The position numbers were made by a program, and so were the translations under genes. The notes beneath the pieces were generated by a model. The model was not told the DNA's origin, did not search any database, and saw only the letters and a list, made by a program, of their open reading frames with translations. This document shows, one piece after another, positions 1 through 11,627 of a DNA stretch of 64,000 nucleotides; position 1 is the first letter of the stretch, and the number at the start of each line of letters is the position of its first letter. The stretch is from Rhododendron vialii (taxonomy: Eukaryota > Streptophyta > Magnoliopsida > Ericales > Ericaceae), in NCBI RefSeq assembly GCF_030253575.1, contig NC_080562.1:40463852-40527851 (forward strand). Reading direction: 5' to 3'.

Positions 1-143
1 ATATTATTTTAATTAGTTAATTAGTCTTAACAATGAATAATAAAAATAACTTGTAATGAACAATAATAAATTGAAATAAAATTTCATTTTATTATAATTG
101 AGTACATATTGTCAAAACATGAAAATACATAAAAACACAAATT

Positions 144-2991
144 TTAATCAATATCTCCTCCAAATGCTGCTCCCGGCATGCTTATACCCATTACTTCGTA
201 CCACAATAGCAAACGTGTTTCATAACTGGCAGCCCATCCTTTAGCTTCATCCGATGAATGCTCCTCCCACCATATTGGGATGGGTGGTACAGGGTAATTA
301 GGTTCTAAGAAAATTTGCACGAAGTGATCGTTGTTAACACGGGCAATAGCAATTTCCCGGCGGTATTCGACTGAAACTGGAGGGGACCTCAATGGCAAAT
401 GAGTAAAACAACCGTAAACATCCTCATCAAATGTATGCAGTACTAGGTTGTACCTTGTTGCGATGACAACTCCCAAAGTCATAGCCTCCATCCAGTGATC
501 CTTTGGTGCCGTAGGCTCGAACCAATTTAGTAAAATTAGTAGATGCTTTGCCCAATCATTTACTGGATAAATCTCGGTGTATAGATAATAATTTTGTTGA
601 ATCTCTTCAATAAGCTCCTCTCGTACTCGACTCCAATCATTTTCACTATACCCGATTAGTGCAGCTATCGCCCTGAATCCACAATGACCATCACCAAGCA
701 CGTCAACAGTGTGGGAAATATAACGCTGATAAGCCTGAGGTAATCGTTGAATGTAGGGATCAATGATGGATGGAACTATAAATTGAGTGTTGCGAACCCC
801 CGAACCCCTCCCACGTCTCCCTCTCCCTCTCACTCGCGATGTTGCAGTCCTTGATCCTGAAGTGGATGCTTCTGAGAAAGAAGGTATGCGACGTGTACTT
901 TGCTCATCTCTACCTGTAGGTCGACCTCTATGTTCTGTGTTGTACGATGGAGGTCGAATTGTGCTACGAGATGGATCTGCCATATCGATAATCCTGTCTA
1001 TGATATGCTCTCGCATAGGTGGATCCATCCCATCTAATATCTCAACGACCTGAGATGTCCTGTCAGATCGTGCTCCCTCCTCATTAAACTCGGTTGCGTG
1101 CATAGACAACCTAGTCCAATGAGCGTGGATACTCCATAGCGGAATTGGAGTGGAAATGGAACGATAATATGCAAGATCGTGCATGCATGGCAATCCGTGT
1201 GTGATTTTGATCGTACAGTTGCAATAGCCAACAATGTGGGGGGATACTTCTAAAGCGGTTTCTAGCTGATCATGTATGAACTCCATTGCCTCTAATGAAA
1301 TACGACACCTTACCTGATCAAAAATGTCGTCACGTAATTGTTTGTGGCGTGGAATGTTCAATGATTTCTCGAACGACTTCTTAATTTCCCCGAACTGATT
1401 TTTCAACATCTTATGTATTTTATCAAAAGATGTTTGTAGTGATGACATGGTATCCCCTAAATATAGCTTTAGCCTCGCATGTGCAGACTCTGCCCTGTAA
1501 TAGAATAATGCACTGTGTTTAAATAGGAAAGTATCAAAAAGTATTTCTTAGTATAGTAGAGAAATACACAAAATTTTAATAGGAAAGTGAAAAAGCGATT
1601 TTACCTTTGACTTGAATTGCTTCCGAGGTGCATACATGTATCTGTCCATGCTGAAACAAACCGCTCTTTGTACGACCTTAACCATGTTTGCCACAGGTAA
1701 GTTATGACATACGGAAACTGGCGAAAATCGTCGCACATGGCTTGCCACTTATGTTCGAAAGACGAAGGTGTAGATGAATTGATAAGCGAGTGCCATGACT
1801 TGACGAAGCGCTTCCATTCCGAACCAAGCACACGGCTGCAGTTCTTCATGACGCACTGATTTATGTGCCAAATACACAAGATGTGACGTGCCGTAGGGAA
1901 ACATGTTTCAATGGCGTTCATAAGCGCTAAATCCCGATCTGAAACAAACACCAATGGCATCGACGCCCCCTTTTGAAGCATCCAGTTTTTTAAGTTATCC
2001 AATGCCCATGTCAATGTCTCTTCTCTCTCATTACTAAGATAAGCGAACATAAGCGAGTAAGTTCGCCATGTGGATGTGATACCCACAACCTCCAATAGTG
2101 GTTTTCGATACTCATTGGTCTTGTACGTGGCGTCAATGATCAGTACAGACGGAAAGTTGACAGATAGCTCTAGACTCATAGGATGAACCCAAATAATATC
2201 TGTGATTTCGTTAGTATCCGGATTTGTAAGAAATTGATGGAGGTAATGTTCCTTAAGTAATTGACGTATGACATACTGAATAGGAGTTAAACCGTCCAGT
2301 TTGGCTGCTTTGTTTGAAAAAATGGTGTTATAAATGCTCTTGATTCCCGTAGTGTTTGACGGGTCTTTTTGCTTCAAAATATTAAGAATCTCACGAGGCG
2401 CAGTACTGTTGGCCATGTCGACCACAAATTGTTTCTCTATTGGTTTTAGCCTTGACGGGTACTCGTGGCCCTCAATATGTTTTGCTATTTCATGGTTATG
2501 GACACCACTAATAACCTCTAAACCCCACCTGATACCGTATGGATGTTGTGGTATACCTCGCAGTTGAAATGGGCAATCGCATTTTCTAGTCCCAGTATTT
2601 CTTTGCAAGGATTGCCCTTCAACCAAATACCGTGGCGGTTCGTACTTTCCTCCTCTTTCGCAACCAAGAATGCACTTCGGCAATTTGCCGCCTTTTAACT
2701 TAGCAGAATTTAAAATAACCACCACAATACCATATTTTAGACCAACGCTCCGTGCCCAAGCTAACATATCTTCTCTACTTTCAAAAATCTATATAAAAAA
2801 AAATGTATAAATACAACATTAACCAGTCTTAACATAAATAACGAATATGCAAAACAATAACAGTGAAAACTAACCTGGTCGGTGGTAAATTCTTGTGTAT
2901 AATCGCGACTATTGTGGGAGACACTCTCCTCACTACGAATATCATTCTCAAATGACCAACTATCTGAAATTGAAAAGTTGTAGTCATCCAT
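144..2991 (-). CDS. MULE transposase fused to an OTU-type cysteine protease (intact, 3 exons)
   Basis: The exons join as 2991..2875, 2788..1605 and 1494..144 on the minus strand. Both introns (86 and 110 bp) start GT and end AG, and the joined frame is 884 codons including the stop (883 aa). Domains in order: a FAR1/WRKY-like DNA-binding region (about 40-145, with CDCPF and HNH motifs); a MULE DDE transposase core with D258 (LIIDATYKT), D323 (FVSDRDL), the C344-x2-H347 pair and the catalytic E436 in AESAHARLK, which is created exactly across intron 2; a SWIM zinc finger (C525, C527, C537, H539); a basic RG-rich linker (about 640-670); and an OTU fold with D702-G-H-C705 and H824. The transposase would cut and paste the element in the nucleus. 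The OTU domain should act as a deubiquitinase, but its substrate is unknown. The start codon gives the acidic leader usual in this family. No disruption is seen, so this may be an autonomous element; its terminal repeats were not found in the window. Confidence 0.9.
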
Positions 2992-3118
2992 TGTTCCTTC
3001 CCGAATTTTTCGCTGCGGCGTTCCTAAGCTTACGAACGAACTGACTTCTTACGGTAAGCTTACGTTAGCTTCGAAAGAGAAAACAAAATACTTTTTTTTC
3101 CTCTCGAAAATAAATATT

Positions 3119-3331
3119 GACTAAACTACTAAATTTTTTGGATCGAGAAGCTGATCGGGTGGTGGTTTAGTGGCGGCCTTGGGTTGAGTTTCTTGAAGAA
3201 CTCAAGAAGAAACTGAATAATACCAAGAACAAAGTAAGAACAAAGAGCAAACACAAAATTTCTAGAGAGACAAGTTGGAGAGATTCAAGGTGTGAATTGA
3301 ATGGTTTCACAAAGAGTTCTATTTATAGGAA
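3119..3331 (-). promoter_or_regulatory. TATA box plus leader-like sequence, possible LTR remnant or MULE promoter
   Basis: Read on the minus strand, TATAAATA lies at 3327-3320. It is followed by about 200 bp of unstructured, CT/GA-rich leader ending near 3119, as in the R-U5 part of a plant LTR. It points at the MULE gene that starts at 2991, so it could also drive that gene. No second LTR, primer-binding site or flanking duplication was found. Confidence 0.3.
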
Positions 3332-3360
3332 AATGAGGACCTCTCTCCCCACTCCATATG

Positions 3361-3394
3361 CCCGCCCCCACCCCCCCCCCCCCCCCCCCCCCCC
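3361..3394. repeat. Poly-C tract
   Basis: A C-rich stretch ending in an uninterrupted run of 24 C (3371-3394). It could be real, but runs this long are also a common sequencing or assembly artefact. A second run of 21 C lies at 12881-12901. Confidence 0.9.
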
Positions 3395-3779
3395 ATATTT
3401 GCTCTATGGTTGAAATCTAATTCTAGGTTTAAGTCTAATAAAAATATAGTTACAAAAATAAATGTTTCAACTTTCAATCTGTTTGAACTGGTGCAAAGAT
3501 GTTATTTTTCTGATCATTTCATCCTAAATGGTCGTAATAAATTTTTGTCTCCAAAGCCTTTCAATGAACACCCTAAGAGAGTCTTGAAACTAAATAATGA
3601 GTTTTAGGGTGTTTGTTGAAAAGTCTTAGAGCAAAAAATTCATTATAAACATTTCAAATAAAATTATCAAAAAAACATGATTTTTTACCCGGTGTATTTA
3701 TAGAAATTAAATAAATACGATAAAATTTATTAAATAAAAATAAAATTTAAAAGGTGAAGGTGTTTTAAGAAGGGAGGGG

Positions 3780-4190
3780 GGGCCGGATGTTTTTTGGGTG
3801 GGGGGCCGGGGGATAATCTGGGTTTTAAGAAAAGGCTGGAGTTTGATAAAAAAAAAAAAAAACAAAAAGAGAAGGCTGGGGGGCCGGGTAAAAACAAAAA
3901 GGGAAGGCTGGGGGGGGCCGGGGCCGGTTAAAAAAAAAAGAAAACGGCCGGGTTTTAAAAAAAAGGAAAACAGAAAGGAAATGTTTGGAGGGGGGGGGGG
4001 GGGCCGGGTAAAAAAAAAAAGAAAACGGCCGGGTTTAAAAAAAAAAGGAAAACAGAAACGGAATGCTGGGGGGCCCGGGTAAAAAAAAAAACGAAAACAG
4101 CCGGGTTTAAAAAAAAAGGAAAACAGAAACGGAATGCTGGGGGGGGCCCGGGTAAAAAAAAGAGAAAACAAAAAGGAAAAGGGTAAGGGC
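3780..4190. repeat. Imperfect tandem repeat of about 71-80 bp, purine-rich
   Basis: Three to four copies of a unit built from a G-run followed by CCGGGT, an A-run, GAAAACGGCCGGGTTT, another A-run and GGAAAACAGAAACGGAATGC. The GTA landmark recurs at about 4008, 4079 and 4152, giving periods of 71 and 73 bp. The plus strand is almost pure purine and carries several runs of six or more G, so G-quadruplexes or triplex structures are possible. The open frames crossing it are low-complexity and are not genes. Confidence 0.8.
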
Positions 4191-4255
4191 AAGGAGGTAA
4201 TTTTGGTGTGGGGCCGGGGGGTGGGGTGTCAGGGGGGGGGAATAGCAATTTGCGT

Positions 4256-4835
4256 TTTGGACCATTAGGAAAAAGATTCCTTCTCATGTTGACGATTACT
4301 TTTTTCCTTTCTATATATTTTTTTTATGATGAATCAGAAATTTCATTAACAAACTAAACCAAAATAATTTTAGAGTACTTGACCCTTACAACATCATCAC
4401 AAAATTGGCAACATAAGTCGATAATTGAAAGTTATCAACTATGAAAGTCATTGTAATTGGAAGCATTTTTTGCTTTCATATCCGCACTTTTATTCGCTTC
4501 CCGCCATGCTTGCTTGATTTTCCCAAACATTGCACTGTGTCATCAAATTCCTACAATCACATATTAGAGCACTCAAATTATGAAGATGATCTAGATTGCT
4601 ATGACACAGATCGCTAATCACGACACCAATCCAATGTTTGGTCTATGGATCGAAGTACTTAATCACCGATCTTCTAGATTTGCAACTTGATGAGTGAAAC
4701 CGTCCAATTTGGTCCAATTTTGGATCGTCGCAGGCCCGTTCAAAATCGACTATGATCCAACATCGGACCAAACTGGACAATTGTAGGGACGATGGTGCAT
4801 ATCCGAGTTGCCTTCGCGCTGACGTACGAATGATC
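4256..4835 (-). mobile_element. LINE-like 3' fragment with RNase H-like remnant, copy 1
   Basis: Nearly the same sequence recurs at 9541-10118, and part of it at 15310-15727. On the minus strand the copies encode broken pieces of a plant RVT_3 RNase H domain. In copy 2 these are HLHNLSALICDFRNLM followed, after a frameshift, by AWQEANKSADMKAKN, matching the family pattern of DCRxLL followed by REANxxAD. The low-coordinate end is A-rich when read on the minus strand, as at a LINE poly-A end. It is not functional. Confidence 0.6.
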
Positions 4836-6425
4836 AATTTTGCAATTTTTCATGAATAAGAACATGAAAGATGCTGCACTTAGGCTCCATTTGTTTCGAT
4901 GTAAAATGCTTTTCATATAAAATATTTTTTCAAAAAATAAACTTTAAACTTTTATTTTCCGGTGTTTGGTTGGCACGTGAAAATATTTTCTAAAACAACG
5001 GCAAATTGTAGATTCAGAAATATTTTAATCGAGTAACCTCTCTTTCCTCCTCCTCCCTCATTTTGGATCTAATATGATTTGGGAGAAGAAGGAAGTGGAG
5101 TACGCGATTTTGAAAATTGTTGGACCATTGGGATGAAATGTAAAAATTACTTACCACCAAAATTAGAGGAAAACAATTTCACCCCGTTGGTGCAAAATGT
5201 TTTACCTTGAATATATTTTTCTTCTTATTTTTCTAGCCAAACAACGGAAAATGGGTGAAACATTTTACTAAAAAATATTTTACGTCCAAACAAACGGATT
5301 AGATAAAAGGACAGTACAAAAAAAAATTTATGTGATTTCCGTGCACCACTTTTTACATGATTTTCATTCTGAGCAATGCTATTGCTACACACACTTTTTA
5401 AACACAATTTCGGACAAGGCTGTATTGGGAAGCATTCAACACGCAAGGGTTCACATGCATCGAATGGTTCCAGACACAATTATTTCTGCAGCTTTGTTTG
5501 CCGTTAAAAAAAAAAAATTAGGCATTCTGCTTTGTTCTCACTAGTTATTGCGTGTACGTGTGAAGTCTTTTTTTTGTTTGTAAACCAAAAGTGCTTACAT
5601 ATGTCTGGGCACCACGTGATGGTGTGCAAACTCTGTTTTACTATACATTAGTGTGGAAATCACACAAATATGTGGTTGAGAAAGAGTTTGTGACACTACG
5701 TGGCGGTGACCTATGGACATTGAATAATTTTTTTAGGATACATCCGGGGATCTTGCAGGGCACTATCAAGGCTGTCCACGAGTGTTTTCAACCGTCCGAA
5801 TTTAAAATAAACTTTCCTGAAATTGTGCCATGCAGGATGAACTGCAGGAAGTGCCGTGCAGGATTTCTGATTCCGTCTCAAAATTGTCCTCCCAATCACT
5901 TTTAATCAGAGATTCCACAGGCTTCATTTCCTTGTTGATCATCTGAAACATGTGAAGAAAGAACATGAAAAAATCCTTGCATGTACAATGTACATGGGTA
6001 AAATGCCAAATGAGAGTAATAGTAATTTGCCCAGAATGCACTACTTCAAAAAAAAGTTTGAGTAGGGTACCGGACGATGAAGGTCGTATGGTTGTACCGG
6101 TAGAGTATCGATGCTTTGTGATACCAATTTTAGAATCTCACACGATTGATCTAAACCGCTCATTAATTCAGAATCAATTTTCGAGCAGGTTGGTGAGAAA
6201 AATTAATTTAGTTCATAATCCAAAAGGTTGAGGATTCAGGCAAAGCCTTAGTAAAAACTGAATTTTTTTTTTTTTTTGAAAGTCGTAAGTGAACGCTGAT
6301 TTGCCAACGGGAATCAGAATTATTTTGGAAATGGTTAAGGAAAAATTTCAAAAAAAAACCACTAAACTTTCACTCAATGTCTCATAAATCTCCAAACTTC
6401 AATGAACATTAATTATACCTCTGAA
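4823..6425. repeat. Segmental duplication, copy A
   Basis: This block matches 7477-9020 over nearly its whole length, and a rearranged part of it matches 9108-9480. Shared landmarks are the MITE-like piece beginning GGCTCC, the stretch around GAGAAAGAGTTTGTGACAC, and TTCATAATCCAAAAGG. Open frames inside (such as 5591-5905) are alike between copies only because the DNA was duplicated. No known domain was recognised. Confidence 0.8.
4881..5302. mobile_element. hAT-like MITE, copy A
   Basis: The left end AGGCTCCATTTGTTTCGATG and the right end TCCAAACAAACGGATTAG are imperfect inverted repeats, about 422 bp apart, each continuing into a TGTAAAAT/ATTTTACG motif. It has no coding capacity. No clear target duplication was seen. 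It lies within duplicated block A. Confidence 0.6.
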
Positions 6426-6441
6426 CTTTGGACTTTGGGTT

Positions 6442-6608
6442 GGTGTTGTGCAGTAAGGTTCGCAGCATCGTGTTACGCACCTCCGAGCCGTCGGATCGAT
6501 CGTGCATCTGACAGCTCAGATATTGAGATGAAATCTGAGCTGTCAGATGCTCGATCCGACGATTCAGAATTGCACAGCACGATACTGCACACACCTCTGA
6601 ACAACACC
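6442..6608. repeat. 167-bp hairpin (inverted repeat)
   Basis: Two arms of about 75-80 nt fold around a short loop near 6522-6531. The centre pairs CATCTGACAGCTCAGAT with ATCTGAGCTGTCAGATG, and the outer ends pair GGTGTTG with CAACACC. This fits a small foldback MITE. A transcript would form a long near-perfect stem that could feed small-RNA production. Confidence 0.7.
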
Positions 6609-7476
6609 ATCCCCCAGTTCCTGAAGTTTACATTATTTGACCAATTAGACTCACGCCATCTAATTCCGTCAACTTAATAGACGGAAGATACACCCCTAAC
6701 CGTTGAAAGAAAACATAAAAATAAAAATAAAAAAACTTTTATTTTTGGAATTAATTCAACAAACACACTTAAAACGATTAAATAAACAAAGCAACATTTC
6801 AGAGTACGGAGCACCGTTTGAGGAGAAATGAGCCACAAGGGTGATCAGCAAATCAAAAGGTCAGTACCACCTGACTTCTTCGCATGGTGTCCAATACTTT
6901 TTACAATATCATATTTATGCATGTGGAGTGTAAGCTTATGTGTACGGTGTTTCACATGATTATATGAAGCGTTTTTCGATGTGTTTTAAGAGGCACCGCT
7001 GACTATGAAACACAACTTGATTTCGAGGGTAATCCAATTCAAAATTGTGAAAGTTCTGAAGGGAAAAAAAAAATTCATTTGTCGCGCGTCATTTTTGAAT
7101 TTAAATTAGATTCTTGTTAAAATTTTCTAGGATTAAGTCTCTTTCCCGACAAGCTAAATAACAGCAAAAAAATATGACAAAATATTTTGTAAGACAAAAA
7201 GTTTGAAAATTGTCCTTTTATACTTTTTTCTAAAAATTTCCAAATTCAATCCGTATTTTTATACTTTTCATATTGCTTTCATAGATATAAATGATTGTTC
7301 CCAAAAAAAAAACTTTTGACAAAATGTTTAATTATTTAATGTTAATAATACAACCGTCTATGAAAATGAAGAGCAAGTTAGTCCCAATTCGCCCTAACAC
7401 TCTATTTAGGTGCACTCATTTTTGTTGTTTTATCTATGTGAAATTATAAAATCATCATTTTCATGTGTAGGAAAAT
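6609..7476. other. AT-rich intergenic DNA
   Basis: No gene is visible. The stretch at about 7250-7300 (TACTTTTCATATTGCTTTC) recurs at 9025-9060, so this sequence also took part in the local duplications. Confidence 0.6.
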
Positions 7477-9020
7477 AATGTACGAATGATCAGTTTTGCA
7501 ATTTTTAATGAATAAGAACAAGAAAGATGCTGCACTTAGGCTCCGTTTGTTTCGATGTAAAATATTTTGCAATGTAAAATATTTTTCATATAAAATGTTT
7601 TTTCAAAAAACAAATTTTAAACTTTTATTTTTCGGTATTTAGTTGGCACATGAAAAATATTTTCTAAAACAATGGCAGATTGATAGGTTCAGAAATATTT
7701 TAATCGAGTAAGCTTTCTCTCCTCCTCCTCTCTTGTTTTGGATCTAATATGATTTTTGGAAAATGTCGAACCATCGGGATGAAATGTAAAAATGACTTAC
7801 CGCAAAAATTAGAGGACAACAATTTCACTCCATTGGTGCAAAATATTTTACCTTGAAAATATTTTTCTTCTTCTTTTTCTAGCCAAACAACGGAAAATGG
7901 GTAAAATATTTTAACGTCCAAACAAAAGGATTAGATAAAAGGAGAGTACAAAAATAATTTATGTGATTTCCGTGCACCACTTTTTACATGAGCAATGCTA
8001 TTGCTACAAACACTTTTTAAACACAATTTCAGACAAGACTATATTTGGAACCATTCAACGCTCAAGGGTTCACATGCATCGAATGGTTCCAGACACAATT
8101 TTTTCTGCAGTTGTGTTTGCCGTTCAAAAAATTATTCGGCATTCTGCTTTGTTCTCGCTAGTTATTGCGTGCATGTAGTATCAAGTCTCTTTTTCTTTTT
8201 CTTTTTTGTTAACCCAAAGTGCTTACGTATGGCGGCATGAGAGATTTTAGGAACACGAAACGTAAGCCTGCTGACCCGTAAGATCCTCAATCGGCCTCGT
8301 CCACACGGCATCCTCAATCGGCCTTGTCCACACGGCATCCTGAGTAATTATTCAATGCCTCTGGGCATCACGTGGCGGTGTCCAAACTCTTTTTTACTAT
8401 CATACATTTGTGTAGAGATCACACAAATATGTGGTGGAGAAAGAGTTTGTGACACCACGTGGCGGTGACTTATGGACATTGAATAATTTTTCAAGGATAT
8501 ATCCGGGGATCTTGCAGGGCACAATTATGGCCATCCACAAGTGTTTTCAACGGTCCGAATTTAAAATAAATTTTTCAGAGATTGTGCCATGCAGGGTACA
8601 CTATAGAAAGTGTCCTGTAGAATTTTTGATTCCGTCTCACAGTTGTTCTCCCAATCACTTTTAATCATAGATTCCACGGGCTTCATTTCCTGTTGATCAT
8701 CTGAAACATGTGAAGAAAGAACATGAAAAAATCTTTGTACAATGTACATGGGTAAAATGCCAAATGAGAGTAATAGTAATATTCCCCGATGCACTGCTTC
8801 AAAAAAAAGGTTTGATTAGGGTACCAAACAATGAAGGTTGTACGGTTGCACCGGTAGAATATCGATGCTTTGTGATCCCAATTTCAGGATCTCACACGAT
8901 TAATCTAAACTGCTCATTAATTTGAAATTATTTTTCAAGCAGGCTGGTGAGAAAAATTAATTTAGTTCATAATCCAAAAGGTTGAGGATTCAAGCAATTA
9001 AAGCCTTAGTAAAAACTGAA
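7477..9020. repeat. Segmental duplication, copy B
   Basis: Direct-orientation copy of 4823-6270, with small insertions and deletions. One is a short insert near 8235-8345 that contains its own repeat (CCTCAATCGGCC, twice). It is followed by a partial third copy. Confidence 0.8.
7537..7932. mobile_element. hAT-like MITE, copy B
   Basis: Counterpart of 4881-5302 inside duplicated block B, with left end GGCTCCGTTTGTTTCGATG and right end GTCCAAACAAAAGGATTAG. It was probably copied along with the block rather than inserted independently. Confidence 0.6.
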
Positions 9021-9480
9021 TTTTTATACTTTTCATATTGCTTTCATAGATATAAATGATTGGTCCCGAGAAAAGCTTTTGAAAAAAAAGTTTAATTTTT
9101 GTACTTTTCAAAGTCTTTTTTATGTTTGTTAGCCAAAAGTGCTTACGTATCGATACTTTGTGGTCCCAACCTCAGGGTCTTACACGATTGATCTAAATTG
9201 CTCATTAATTTAGAATGACTTTTCGAGTAGGTTGGTGAGAAAAATTAATTTAGTTCATAATCCAAAAGGTTGAGGATTCAAACAAAGCCTTAGTGAATGC
9301 TGAATTTTTTTTTTTTTTTGAAAGTCATTAGTGAACGCTGATTGCAAACGGGAATCGGAATTATTTTGGAAATGGTTAAGGGAAAATTTCAAAAAAAGCC
9401 ACTAAACTATCACTCAATGTCTAGCTCATAAATCTCCAAACTTCAATGAATATTAATTATACCTCTGAACTTTACATTAT
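9021..9480. repeat. Partial, internally deleted third copy of the duplicated block
   Basis: 9108-9149 resembles 5563-5605, and then jumps directly to sequence resembling 6107-6425 (9150-9480). About 500 bp of the unit is therefore missing. 9021-9070 instead matches 7255-7300. Confidence 0.7.
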
Positions 9481-9540
9481 TTGATCAAGAGCAATCTTTC
9501 TTTCTTTTTCCAAGTCGGAAAGAGCAATCAAATTACGAGG

Positions 9541-10118
9541 TTTTGGACCATTAGGAAAAAGATTCCTTCTCATGTTGACTATTTCTTTTCTTTTCTTTTT
9601 TTCGGATAAACCAGAGATTTTATTAGCAAACTAAACCAAAATAGTTTTAGGGTACTTGACCCATACAACATCGTCACAAAATTGACAGCATAAAAAACTG
9701 GGCATAGTCGATAATCAAAAGTTATAGACTATGAAATTCGTCGTAATTGGAAGCATTTTTTGCTTTCATATCCGCACTTTTATTCGCTTCCTGCCATGCT
9801 TGCTTGATTTTCCCAAGCATTGCACTGTGTCATCAAATTCCTGAAATCACATATTAGAGCACTCAAATTATGAAGATGATCTTGATTGCTATTATACAGA
9901 TCGCTAATCAAGACACCGATCCAATGTTTGGTCTATGGAGTACTTAATCAAGACACCGTATCTTCTAGATTTGCAACTTGATGACTGGAACCGTCCAGTT
10001 TGGTCCAATTTTGGATTGTCGCATGCCCGTTCAAGATGGACAACGATCTAAAATTGGACGAAATTCTGGACAATTATAGGGACATTGGTGACATATCTGA
10101 GTTGCCTTTGTGCTGATG
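9541..10118 (-). mobile_element. LINE-like RNase H remnant, copy 2
   Basis: Aligns with 4256-4835 from GGACCATTAGGAAAAAGATT onward. The minus strand carries the RNase H-like peptide pieces HLHNLSALICDFRNLM and AWQEANKSADMKAKN, separated by a frameshift. Its high-coordinate end is fused without a gap to a copy of the GRAS gene's 3' end. Confidence 0.65.
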
Positions 10119-10228
10119 TTTGCCAACCTACGAGCTGTAAAACTGGTTTTTCCATTCCTACCTCTACGACCCGGACCCCACCATACCTATCCTCACTGCC
10201 AGGCAAACGTCGAGATCAGATTCCTATC
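10119..10228 (-). pseudogene. Duplicated 3' end of the GRAS gene
   Basis: About 110 bp match 15964-16075 closely: the last dozen or so codons of the GRAS gene plus its stop and early 3' UTR. The reading frame of the tail survives (ending LISTFAWQ, against LISASAWQ in the real gene), but nothing else of the gene is present. It cannot be functional. The preceding LINE-like block also lies next to the real GRAS tail, so one duplication probably carried both, with an internal deletion. Confidence 0.8.
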
Positions 10229-10744
10229 CATAACATATGATTGCGTTTAAAATTTTATTGTGCACTTAGCTATAATTTTTCAGTTTCTTTTCTTTTCTCT
10301 CTGAAATCAAATAAGGGGAGGAAAATTTTTTAAACATCCCTTTCTTTTTCATTTTTCTTTTCCAATAAGTTCGAAATAAACCATAAGATTAGTATATGCC
10401 AATTCAATGCACAAGTTAAAAGAGTAACTAAAAGGGAAAATTTTTAAAAAGTCTCTGAACTTTCAGGAACTTTACAAAAAAAACACTTAAACTTTAACTA
10501 ATGCCAAAAAAATATCCGAATTTTAACTAATGACAAAAAAATACCTAAACTTACCATTTCATTAACAATAAAGCCTCCGCCATCCAATTCTGTCAATTTG
10601 TAACGGAAGGCATTAACCTTCCTTTATTTTAACTTTTTACTTCAAAAAATTACTTTTTAACTATTTTTTAAGTAATAAATAAATATGCAATAAAGTTCTT
10701 TTTTCTTACTATTTATCAAAAAATTACTTTAATCTTATTTTTTA

Positions 10745-11015
10745 CTCCCTCCGTCCATTTTTAAGTGTCCTGCTTTGTAATTCCAACTTATTAAAAAGAC
10801 ATCATCATTATACATTTCACATCAATTTTTTCCTCCATTTTCCCTACTTACCCATCATCGTTACACTTTTACTCACTAACTTTTCAAAATGGAATCTACT
10901 TTTAGGGGCAAAATGAAAATTTCACCAACTTTTACCTACTAACTTTACAAAGTGGACACTTATTAAGGGACAGCCCAAAATGAAATACTGGACTATAAAA
11001 TAAGGACGGAGGGAG
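10745..11015. mobile_element. Stowaway MITE
   Basis: 271 bp with terminal inverted repeats CTCCCTCCGTCC and GGACGGAGGGAG, flanked by TA on both sides (10743-10744 and 11016-11017). This is the signature of Tc1/mariner-type Stowaway elements. It has no coding capacity. Confidence 0.9.
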
Positions 11016-11604
11016 TACTATTTACAAAAATAACCCTCCTTTTTTTACTTTCAAATTTTACCTTTCCCTCTCTCTTTCTCTTCCTTTTTTTAAGAAATTT
11101 GACCCCCACACCAACAATCAACCCCACAACCAACCGCCAAAACCCTAGTCCCAATTTCAAAATTTTGAAATTACTTTTTTAACCTTTTTTTTATTTTTTA
11201 CTTCCAAAATTACTTTTAACTCTTTCTTTTCTAGTAGTAAATAAATATGCAATAAGAAAAAATTTCTTACTATTTTTCAAAAATTACTTTCACCCTTATT
11301 TTTTAAAACTATATACGAAAATTATTTTAATCTCCCCCCTCTACTTTCAAATTTTCGGCAATAATTTAAAAAACAAATAGTAAAAAAATTTCCAGAGAGA
11401 ACAATCTTGAGTTATAAAGGGCAATGAAGCACAATTTTTGCAAAACCTTTGGGCAAGAACATTGGAGTTTAATATACCTGGGGCAAATTTCTCAAATTCC
11501 CAAAAAATATTACACTTTTCCATGGGTAATTGCCACGTCACTGGGGTCAAGTGATCCCACTTGACACTATGTACCTAGGAATGGGAGGGGTTGTAGTACA
11601 CCTA
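11016..11604. other. AT-rich intergenic DNA
   Basis: No coding or RNA feature was recognised. It holds runs of A and T and a pyrimidine-rich stretch near 11060-11100. Confidence 0.6.
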
Positions 11605-11627
11605 CCGCACTACACCGTGTAGTGCGG
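11605..11627. repeat. 23-bp perfect hairpin at an inversion edge
   Basis: Arms CCGCACTACAC and GTGTAGTGCGG pair perfectly around one base. The hairpin directly abuts the first codons of the inverted MULE segment, so it may mark the left inversion breakpoint. Confidence 0.7.

Noticed and set aside
3707-4287. Phe/Pro-rich and Lys/Gly-rich frames on both strands
   Set aside because: They translate homopolymer-rich tandem repeats, with no domain.
5591-5905. 104-aa frame with a similar partner at 8431-8664
   Set aside because: The similarity is explained by block duplication. Different start positions, no domain, and it lies among MITEs.
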